This document shows, piece after piece, positions 1 through 5,112 of a stretch of DNA of 8,155 nt. Under the pieces are notes generated by a model. The model worked only from the letters and a program-made list of their open reading frames with translations. It searched no databases and was not told the DNA's origin. This stretch comes from Gammaproteobacteria bacterium (lineage in GTDB: Bacteria > Pseudomonadota > Gammaproteobacteria > Pseudomonadales > Azotimanducaceae), in contig PBQQ01000082.1 in assembly GCA_002725095.1 (NCBI GenBank), forward strand, positions 1-8,155, written 5' to 3'. The position numbers and the translations under genes are program-made. Position 1 is the first letter of the stretch. Each line of letters begins with the position of its first letter.

Positions 1-768
1 GAGCTCATTGACGAACTTGTGGTGATGGACTCGCTGTCCTCGGATCGCACCGCCGCAGTGGCCACGGACGCGGGAGCTCGGGTCCACTCTGTGGCGGATG
101 TTCGACCGGATCTCGGTGTTCACCCCGGCAAGGGTGAGGCGTTGTGGAAGTCGCAGTTCGTCACGTCGGCTGACGTGGTGGCCTTCATTGACGCTGACCT
201 GACCGAGTGGGGCACACATTTCGTACGCGGGGTGGTCGGCCCTCTACTCGCCGACCCTCAGGTCGTCCTGTGTCGTGGCTTCTATGACCGGGTCCTGGAC
301 ATCGACGGTGACGTGACGCTTCAAGGTGGACGTGTCACCGAACTCGTGGCCCGGCCTTGGTTGGCTCTCTTTCGTCCGGAGTTGGGCTCGATGGTGCAAC
401 CGCTCGCGGGAGAGTGGGCGATTCGACGGGACGCACTTCAGCAATTGCACGTGCCGATCGGATACGGAGTGGAGTTCTCCACGCTGCTGGATGTGTGCGA
501 CGAGTGGGGGATCGACAGCATCGCTCAGGTGGACCTGGGGCGTCGCGCCCATCGGCACCAGAACATCCACGACTTGTCGGTGATGGCTGTCGAGATTCTT
601 GCGACTGCCGAGCGCCGCCGAGCGCGGCCGGCGGGCCCCGCTGCCACCGATTCCTTCAGCGCCGATGTCCAACTCGCCCGCCTGTCGGAGCACCGGCAGT
701 GGAGTTACCGAGCGCTGCCTCTTACCGAGCGTCCGCCCGCCAGCACATATGTCGATGCTGCTGACTGA
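1..768 (+). CDS. gpgS: Glucosyl-3-phosphoglycerate synthase, C-terminal part (5' end outside window)
   Basis: Retaining GT81-type glycosyltransferase that moves glucose from UDP-glucose to 3-phosphoglycerate in the cytoplasm, the first step towards glucosylglycerate or the methylglucose lipopolysaccharides of actinobacteria. The reading frame is open from base 1, so the gene is cut by the window edge. The 255 codons present suggest that roughly 65-70 N-terminal residues of a usual ~320-residue protein are missing. Visible family marks are GKGEALWKS (about 130-156), the metal/nucleotide-binding acidic motif FIDADL (184-201), GGRVTELVARPWLALFRPELG, the QPLAGEWAIRR acceptor-side segment, GYGVEFSTLLD, and AHRHQN (547-564), whose first His matches the metal-ligand His of mycobacterial GpgS. 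Family assignment is from remembered motifs. The Ala/Pro-rich last ~50 residues are poorly conserved. An 83-bp gap to livG suggests it is not part of the transporter operon. Confidence 0.9.
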   Translation, partial: ELIDELVVMDSLSSDRTAAVATDAGARVHSVADVRPDLGVHPGKGEALWKSQFVTSADVVAFIDADLTEWGTHFVRGVVGPLLADPQVVLCRGFYDRVLDIDGDVTLQGGRVTELVARPWLALFRPELGSMVQPLAGEWAIRRDALQQLHVPIGYGVEFSTLLDVCDEWGIDSIAQVDLGRRAHRHQNIHDLSVMAVEILATAERRRARPAGPAATDSFSADVQLARLSEHRQWSYRALPLTERPPASTYVDAAD

Positions 769-804
769 CCGGCTATCGTCGGGTCGCGAGAAGGCCGGGT
801 GTTG

Positions 805-821
805 GGACGCCGTCAGCGTCC
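805..821 (+). terminator. Small hairpin between gpgS and livG (possible terminator without U-tract)
   Basis: GGACGC and GCGTCC form a perfect 6-bp stem with a 5-base loop, 36 bp after the gpgS stop and 30 bp before the livG start. No T-run follows, so it is not a canonical intrinsic terminator. U-less hairpins are proposed terminators in high-GC actinobacteria, and it could equally be a leader structure of livG. I see no convincing promoter in 769-851. Confidence 0.3.
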
Positions 822-851
822 GAGGTCACCGCTGGCCAGGGGAGGGAAGCT

Positions 852-1673
852 GTGAGGTACCACCTGCCGCTGACCCATCCTTTGCTTCAGACGGTCGACA
901 TCAGCGTCTCCTTCGGCGGACTGCAGATTCTCGACGAAGTCAGTATTGGAATTCCTGAGGGTTCGGTTACCGGCCTCATCGGTCCTAACGGTGCCGGGAA
1001 GACGACTGTCTTCAACGTGATGACGGGCTTCGTCAAACCGGACTCCGGCAAGGTGAAGTACGAAGGCAACCGGCTCCGGCATGTGAAGACCCACCACCTG
1101 ACCAAGATGGGAATCTCCCGGACCCTCCAGGGTGTCGGCCTATTCCCCTCGTTGACGGCGCGCGAGAACGTCATGCTGGGGGCCTCGGGGCACGTGCGCT
1201 CAGGCATCGTCGCGGACGCACTCGCCATGCCGTGGACCGATGCCGAACAGCGACACATCCGAGACAAGGCCGAAGCGGCCATGGCGGAGTTGGGGGTTCT
1301 CTCCGAAGCGGACCGCCTGCCCGGTGAGATGCCCTATCCGGTGCAGAAGCGTGTAGCACTGGCCCGAGCTTTGGTGAGCGACCCAAAGGTTCTGCTGCTG
1401 GATGAGCCGGCGGGTGGCATCGGTGCTGCGGATATGCGCGAGTTGGGTCGACTGATCCGCAGTTGGGTGCCCGAGCGCACCGTCTTACTGGTGGAGCACC
1501 ACATGGAGCTCGTGATGGAGGTCTGCGACCTCATCTGGGTTCTGGATGCGGGCAAAGTGATCGCCGCGGGATCGCCGGAGGAAGTGCGCAACGACCCGGC
1601 CGTCTTGGCCGCCTATCTGGGCGAGGACGATCACGAGGACGATCACGAGGACGATCACGAGACGGTGCACTGA
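852..1673 (+). CDS. livG: HAAT-family ABC importer ATPase, LivG type, with EDDH-repeat tail
   Basis: One of the two cytoplasmic ATPases of a branched-chain amino-acid type importer. The 273-residue product shows Walker A GPNGAGKTT (44-52), Q-loop Gln93 in SRTLQGVGLFP, Walker B LLLDEP with catalytic Glu185, and the switch His216 in VEHH. The signature region reads MPYPVQKR (160-167): relative to the usual LivG LxYGxQxR, the conserved Gly is Pro163. The GTG start is chosen because GGAGGG (841-846) lies 5 bases upstream. The fold ends at AYLG (254-257), near where LivG proteins normally end. An added tail then follows, three EDDH units (258-269) plus ETVH, very acidic and His-containing. The stop overlaps the livF start in TGATG, so the two are translationally coupled. 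Substrate cannot be read from the ATPase. The family call is secure; LivG versus another HAAT ATPase (e.g. urea or amide type) is less so. Confidence 0.9.
   Translation: MRYHLPLTHPLLQTVDISVSFGGLQILDEVSIGIPEGSVTGLIGPNGAGKTTVFNVMTGFVKPDSGKVKYEGNRLRHVKTHHLTKMGISRTLQGVGLFPSLTARENVMLGASGHVRSGIVADALAMPWTDAEQRHIRDKAEAAMAELGVLSEADRLPGEMPYPVQKRVALARALVSDPKVLLLDEPAGGIGAADMRELGRLIRSWVPERTVLLVEHHMELVMEVCDLIWVLDAGKVIAAGSPEEVRNDPAVLAAYLGEDDHEDDHEDDHETVH
1622..1661 (+). repeat. 12-bp tandem repeat, 3.3 copies, at livG 3' end
   Basis: The unit CGAGGACGATCA occurs three times without a mismatch (1622-1633, 1634-1645, 1646-1657), followed by a partial CGAG. It encodes the EDDH EDDH EDDH tail of LivG. Because the unit is a multiple of three, slippage would lengthen or shorten the tail without a frameshift. 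It ends 11 bases before the livF start codon, so copy number could also affect livF translation initiation. Confidence 0.95.
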
Positions 1674-2377
1674 TGCTGCGGATCGACGCGCTCTCGGTCA
1701 ATTATGGAGCGGTAGAAGCTCTCAAGAACGTGTCGTTGGACGTGCCACCCGGACGAGTGACCGCGGTGATCGGTGCGAACGGCGCCGGGAAGTCGACATT
1801 GATGAGGACACTCGCCGGACTGGAGAAACCACTGGCGGGACGGGTCCTGTTCAACGACGAGGACATCACGGGGAGTAAGCCCGAGGACATCGTTCGCATG
1901 GGCATTGCCTTGGTTCCCGAGGGCCGCTCCACCATCCCCGATCTGACCGTGGAAGAGAATCTGAAACTGGGCGGCATGTGGCGAACACACGCCCAGCGGG
2001 CAACGTCGTTGACGCGCGTCTATGCGTTGTTCCCGGTGCTCGGAGAGCGCCGACACCTCGGAGCCGACACCTTGAGTGGTGGAGAACGGCAGCAGTTGGC
2101 CATTGGTCGCGCCCTCATGACCGGGCCGCAGGCGCTCCTTCTCGATGAGCCTTCGCTCGGCCTCGCACCGCTGATCGTCACCCAGATCCTGGAACTCGTC
2201 GAGCACATGGCTCGCGACTCGGGCTTGGCGGTCCTGCTGGTGGAGCAGAACGCGGCCACGGCTCTTCGCGTGGCGAAGACCGGGATCGTTCTCAACCTGG
2301 GCGAGATCGTGAAGAGCGGACCGGCCCGGGAGATCGCACAAGACGAGGAGTTGCGTCATGCGTATCTCGGCTACTAG
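1673..2377 (+). CDS. livF: HAAT-family ABC importer ATPase, LivF type
   Basis: Second ATPase of the importer, 234 residues, the usual LivF length. It has Walker A GANGAGKST (34-42), the LivF-typical PEGR segment at the Q-loop (82-85), a canonical signature LSGGERQ (134-140), Walker B ALLLDEPSLGLAP (154-166), and VEQN (190-193), where Gln replaces the switch His as is normal in this subfamily. The ATG at 1673 is taken as the start because it overlaps the livG stop (TGATG) and gives the standard MLRIDALSVNYG beginning. The open frame runs further upstream to 1463, but that part only overlaps livG. No good Shine-Dalgarno is visible, consistent with translational coupling. In the LivG-LivF heterodimer this subunit supplies the intact signature, whereas LivG's is altered, so the two ATP sites may not be equivalent. 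Confidence 0.93.
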   Translation: MLRIDALSVNYGAVEALKNVSLDVPPGRVTAVIGANGAGKSTLMRTLAGLEKPLAGRVLFNDEDITGSKPEDIVRMGIALVPEGRSTIPDLTVEENLKLGGMWRTHAQRATSLTRVYALFPVLGERRHLGADTLSGGERQQLAIGRALMTGPQALLLDEPSLGLAPLIVTQILELVEHMARDSGLAVLLVEQNAATALRVAKTGIVLNLGEIVKSGPAREIAQDEELRHAYLGY

Positions 2378-2421
2378 GCCTGGCAGGCCACCACGGCCCT
2401 CACAGCCAGTTACGTCCTGCG

Positions 2422-2436
2422 CCCCGAACGGGGGGA
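2422..2436 (+). promoter_or_regulatory. G-rich ribosome site of livH inside a CCCC/GGGG hairpin
   Basis: CCCC (2422-2425) can pair with GGGG (2430-2433) across a GAAC loop. The G-rich stretch GGGGGGA (2430-2436) is also the only plausible ribosome-binding sequence for the GTG at 2444, 7 bases away. Pairing would partly hide it. This may tune permease against ATPase output, but the stem is only 4 bp and its role is a guess. The livF-livH gap (2378-2443) otherwise holds only the short symmetric stretch GGCCTGGCAGGCC (2377-2389). Confidence 0.3.
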
Positions 2437-2443
2437 TCGCGCC

Positions 2444-3322
2444 GTGATCGACTTCATCGACTATTTGCTCGGCGGTATTTCCTCCGGAGCAATCATCGCT
2501 TTGATGGCGCTGGCGCTTGTTCTGGTGTGGCGCTCGACCCGGGTGGTGAACTTCGCGCAACTCGGACAAGCGATGTTCACGACCTACATCGCGCTGACCG
2601 TCCGCGAGTTGACCGGATCGTGGTTCCTGGGGCTGATCATCGCGATGGCGGCCGGCCTCGTCGTCGGCGTGATCGTTCACTTCCTTGTCATCCGCCCGGT
2701 GAAGCGCCTGGACACATCGGGCGCCATCATCGCGACCTTCGGCGTGCTGATCGCCCTCGAGGCGCTCGCGGCGATGGTGTGGGGAGGAGACCCCGAGGCT
2801 TTCCCGCCCCCCATTAATAACTCCGGTTATGAGGCCTTCGGACGGATCTGGCCGTTCTCGCCCTACGACCTCCTGGTGCTCGCCTCCGTCGTGTTCTTAG
2901 TTCTTGCTCTGAGTGTGGTTTTCACCCGAACGAATGTCGGGCTCGCGATGCGGGCGTCGGCGTTCAACCCGGAGGTCGCTCGACTGTCCGGCGTGCGCGT
3001 GAATCGCATGTTGGCGCTCGGGTGGGCCATTGCCGGCCTGGTCGGAGCTGTCGCGGGTGTGTTGGTGGCACCGCTGTCCACGCTGTCGCCCACCAGCTTC
3101 GACATCTTCCTCGTCTTCGCGTTCACCGCCGCAGTGATCGGTGGCCTGGACAGCCTCGTCGGGGCCGTGGCCTTCGGTATCGGCACAGGTCTGGTGATCG
3201 CTTTGGTCTCCGGCTACAGCGACTCGAGCAACGCGCCGCTGGTTGCGCTCGTGCTCCTGGTGCTGAACTTGCTCTTCAAGCCCGAAGGAGTGTTCTCCCA
3301 TCACAAGGCACGGGCGGTGTAG
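2444..3322 (+). CDS. livH: HAAT-family ABC importer permease, LivH type
   Basis: Integral membrane permease, 292 residues, normal for LivH. The N-terminus (GGISSGAIIALMALALVLV, residues 10-28) and VVNFAQLGQAMFTTYIA (34-50) match the LivH GAIYALxALG...NFAQGE pattern. Further hydrophobic helices lie at about 57-83, 92-113, 141-160, 190-210, 219-250 and 262-278. The cytoplasmic coupling loop that contacts the ATPases is recognisable at 161-185 (TNVGLAMRASAFNPEVARLSGVRV). The GTG start follows GGGGGGA with 7-bp spacing. The gene lies 66 bp after livF and stops 3 bp before the livM ATG, so it is in the same transcript. No unusual insertion is seen here, unlike its partner LivM. The family is clear; the transported solute is not. 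Confidence 0.92.
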   Translation: MIDFIDYLLGGISSGAIIALMALALVLVWRSTRVVNFAQLGQAMFTTYIALTVRELTGSWFLGLIIAMAAGLVVGVIVHFLVIRPVKRLDTSGAIIATFGVLIALEALAAMVWGGDPEAFPPPINNSGYEAFGRIWPFSPYDLLVLASVVFLVLALSVVFTRTNVGLAMRASAFNPEVARLSGVRVNRMLALGWAIAGLVGAVAGVLVAPLSTLSPTSFDIFLVFAFTAAVIGGLDSLVGAVAFGIGTGLVIALVSGYSDSSNAPLVALVLLVLNLLFKPEGVFSHHKARAV

Positions 3323-3325
3323 TTG

Positions 3326-4888
3326 ATGGAGGCTCTTGTCCAGCGATTCCCGGGTGCTCGCCTCGGGGTGAACGCCGTCACGGCATTGGTTATCTGGGGC
3401 TTGCTCACCTGGGTGAACCAGGTCATCGAGCCGTTGATGAGTTACTACCTGGCAACAGCCGCGATGTACGCCACGGCCATGTTCGGGATGACCATCCTGC
3501 TGGGCCTGTCCGGTCAGGTCTCGCTCGGCAATGGCGCGCTGATGGCCGTCGGGGGATACATCTTCGCGTTGACGTCCATGAACTGGCAGACGGTTCCGAT
3601 CCTGGGAACCCCGTGGAATGCCGTGTGGTCGATGGTCTTCGCCGGATTCGGTGGCGTCGTCTTCGGCGCGGCTATCGGTGGGATCGCGGCCCGGCTGCGC
3701 GGGCCGTACCTCGCGGGCCTCACCCTCGGCATCGCCGTCGGAGTGCCCGCGATCGCGAATCGGTTCCCCGAACTTCTCGGCGGAGAAAACGGCCTGATGC
3801 TTCAGGTTCCGTATCCCGCGGGCGGCTACACCAGCGGCGATACATCCGACGAAGCCGTGGACGACGGTGGCGAGGTGCCGCTGGACGAGGAACCGGTGTA
3901 CGAGGAGTTGCCGGACGATTTTGGTGATTTCGATGAGGAATTCACTGATGAGTTCGGCGATGAACTCGACAGTGACCCGGGTGATCTTTCCGACGAGGAT
4001 CTGCTCACCGAGGACGACCTGCTCAGTGAGGACGACTTCCTCAGTGATGACGATTTCCTGACCGACGAGGATTTCACCACCGAGGACGGCTTCGAGGCGG
4101 GAATCGATGAGGAGATCCCCGAGGAGGACCTGCTCAGTGAGGACGACTTCCTCAGTGATGACGATTTCCTGACCGACGAGGATTTCACCACCGAGGACGG
4201 CTTCGAGGCGGATATCGATTCTGATGCGGGTGCGGATCTCGATGCAGGCCTCGACGGCGGCAGCGAGGCGAGTGAGGGCGCTGATATCACCGATCCGGCG
4301 GCCGACCTCGACCTCGCCGGTGTCGATGCGGGGGTGGACGCGGGTTTCGCTATCGAGCAGTGGCAAGCATCCATGGCCATCGCTGTGGCTTGCGTGGTCG
4401 GTTTCATCGCCCTGAATCTTGTCCGAGGCCGCCAGGGACGCGTGTGGCAGGCGGTGCGAGACGACCCGATCGCGGCGGCGGTGTCGGGAATTTCCCCCGC
4501 AGGATCGAAGATCAGCGCTTTTGTCGTCAGCAGTCTGTTCGCAGCCCTCGCAGGAGCCGTTTTCGCCCAGATCCTGACCTATGTGGGTCCGGGTGCCTTC
4601 ACGCTTGGGCTGTCGCTCTCCCTTCTCGTCGGCATCGTTTTGGGAGGACGGAACTCCTTCATCGGAGCCATCATCGGAGCCGTAATCTTGGTGTGGCTTC
4701 CGGAATTCGTCCTCGACGTGTCCGCGGATCGCGGATGGCAGAATCAGATAACCAATAACGCGCCCAACTTCATTTACGGCCTGCTGGTGGTTCTGGTCGT
4801 CCTCGCGGCCCCCGGGGGAATCGTCGGGGGGATCCAGAGCCTCGCCGGACGACTCCGTGGGCAGGCCAAGTCCTCCTCGAGTCCCTGA
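3326..4888 (+). CDS. livM: HAAT-family ABC importer permease, LivM type, with large acidic repeat insert
   Basis: Second permease, 520 residues from ATG 3326 (a TTG at 3323 is the alternative), against about 300-360 for typical LivM lacking the extra N-terminal part. Residues 14-148 carry the N-terminal helices with LLGLSGQVSLGNGALMAVGGY (59-79, the LivM LxGxxSLGxxxFxxxGAY-like motif), RGPYLAGLTLGIA and the ELLGGENGL landmark (149-157). Residues 349-505 hold the remaining helices, the coupling loop VWQAVRDDPIAAAVSGI (373-389) and GIVLGGRNSFIGAIIGA. Between them, 172-340 is an in-frame, low-complexity domain: 74 Asp/Glu in residues 171-340 and no Lys/Arg/His from 148 to 366. It contains hexapeptides of consensus L-[ST]-[DE]-[DE]-D-[LF] and a DxDxDxG motif at 296-302. 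The next helix (349-366) ends in RGRQGR before the coupling loop, so by the positive-inside rule the insert faces outward. The flanking permease halves are intact, so a real insertion rather than a frameshift or misassembly is favoured. Confidence 0.88.
   Translation: MEALVQRFPGARLGVNAVTALVIWGLLTWVNQVIEPLMSYYLATAAMYATAMFGMTILLGLSGQVSLGNGALMAVGGYIFALTSMNWQTVPILGTPWNAVWSMVFAGFGGVVFGAAIGGIAARLRGPYLAGLTLGIAVGVPAIANRFPELLGGENGLMLQVPYPAGGYTSGDTSDEAVDDGGEVPLDEEPVYEELPDDFGDFDEEFTDEFGDELDSDPGDLSDEDLLTEDDLLSEDDFLSDDDFLTDEDFTTEDGFEAGIDEEIPEEDLLSEDDFLSDDDFLTDEDFTTEDGFEADIDSDAGADLDAGLDGGSEASEGADITDPAADLDLAGVDAGVDAGFAIEQWQASMAIAVACVVGFIALNLVRGRQGRVWQAVRDDPIAAAVSGISPAGSKISAFVVSSLFAALAGAVFAQILTYVGPGAFTLGLSLSLLVGIVLGGRNSFIGAIIGAVILVWLPEFVLDVSADRGWQNQITNNAPNFIYGLLVVLVVLAAPGGIVGGIQSLAGRLRGQAKSSSSP
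4016..4219 (+). repeat. Exact 85-bp direct repeat (111-bp period) with inner 18-bp periodicity, inside livM
   Basis: 4016-4100 and 4127-4211 are identical over 85 bp; after two mismatches the similarity continues to 4108 and 4219. The offset of 111 bp is 37 codons, so the duplication keeps frame. Within each copy and just upstream (from 3986) runs an 18-bp, six-codon periodicity giving units such as LSDEDL, LTEDDL, LSEDDF, LSDDDF, LTDEDF and TTEDGF (LivM residues 221-256). The second copy repeats these at 270-293. Near-perfect nucleotide identity suggests a recent duplication. Confidence 0.95.
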
Positions 4889-4923
4889 CCTCCGACGCCC
4901 TCTCGATGGGGATGCCGTCTCGT

Positions 4924-4980
4924 GGGGTCCCCCTGTAGACCCGCAGGAGGGGCCCCAGGGGCTTCCCCCCCCCCTAAGGG
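4924..4980 (+). terminator. GC-rich foldback block after livM, with C10 run
   Basis: About 36 bp after the livM stop there are several overlapping self-complementary G/C tracts. CCCC-CTG (4929-4935) can pair with CAG-GA-GGGG (4944-4952), with a 2-base bulge. GGGGCCCC (4949-4956) and CCCCAGGGG (4953-4961) are also symmetric, and AGGGG (4957-4961) can pair with the ten-C run (4965-4974) plus T4975. There is no T-tract, so this is at most an atypical terminator for livGFHM. It could instead attenuate read-through into the binding-protein gene. Confidence 0.35.
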
Positions 4981-5005
4981 AATGGGCCCTGTTTCCGGAA
5001 ATGCG

Positions 5006-5034
5006 TTGCCCTGGGCGGCCGTTGTGACTACCCT
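5006..5034 (+). promoter_or_regulatory. Candidate promoter for the binding-protein/hydrolase unit
   Basis: TTGCCC (5006-5011) and TACCCT (5029-5034) are separated by exactly 17 bp and fit a weak sigma-70-like promoter (4/6 and 3/6, keeping the TAnnnT form common in actinobacteria). A start near 5041 would leave a leader of about 70 bases. Matches this loose occur by chance. The support is mainly position: the only long gap in the cluster, upstream of a strong ribosome site. Confidence 0.35.
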
Positions 5035-5086
5035 CACGTCAGCGCACGTTCACTAATCGTTCACGTTGCACCGGCGGCGTGAGGGT
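5030..5086 (+). repeat. Perfect 9-bp inverted repeat in the leader/promoter region
   Basis: ACCCTCACG (5030-5038) and CGTGAGGGT (5078-5086) are exact reverse complements 39 bases apart. In RNA the stem extends inward by one G-U and one C-G pair. The left arm overlaps the candidate -10 hexamer and the right arm ends 10 bases before the ribosome site. It could be a two-site operator with looping or a leader hairpin. The loop encloses the CGTTCAC direct repeats. Confidence 0.6.
5047..5064 (+). promoter_or_regulatory. Two CGTTCAC direct repeats spaced one helical turn apart
   Basis: CGTTCAC occurs at 5047-5053 and 5058-5064, an 11-bp offset that puts both on the same DNA face. They lie just downstream of the expected transcription start. 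The arrangement resembles a regulator half-site pair, but I recognise no named regulator motif. Confidence 0.4.
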
Positions 5087-5112
5087 GACGTTCTTGAAGG
5101 GGAGGAATCCAC

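Noticed and set aside
1463..1672. Upstream extension of the livF frame
   Set aside because: It overlaps livG entirely and encodes Gly/Arg/Ser-rich sequence. The TGATG coupled start at 1673 gives the standard LivF N-terminus.
2377..2389. GGCCTGGCAGGCC as a terminator after livF
   Set aside because: The stem is too short with an unsuitable loop and no T-tract, and livH follows closely in the same operon.
1655..2680. Antisense 341-codon frame opposite livF
   Set aside because: It lies over all ABC ATPase motifs of livF on the + strand and its product is Gln/His/Arg-rich without any recognisable domain.
4016..4211. CRISPR or mobile-element origin of the 85-bp repeats
   Set aside because: There are only two copies with a 26-bp gap of related coding sequence, no terminal inverted repeats and no cas or transposase gene. 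They are in-frame protein repeats.
3839..4345. Frameshift or chimeric assembly as the cause of the acidic insert in livM
   Set aside because: The frame is unbroken, the residues are a consistent acidic repeat rather than random out-of-frame composition, and the permease resumes exactly in frame. Raw-read confirmation would still be decisive.
2897..4366. Long antisense open frame (489 codons) opposite livH/livM
   Set aside because: It runs across two clear permease genes, its product is low-complexity where livM is repetitive, and no ribosome site or family motif supports it. Long antisense frames are expected in GC-rich DNA.
3826..4407. Antisense Ser/Lys-rich open frame opposite the acidic insert
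   Set aside because: Its KSSSVRKSSSL-like repeats are the mirror of the Asp/Glu codons of livM. The sense frame is continuous with conserved permease helices on both sides, so the sense reading is real.
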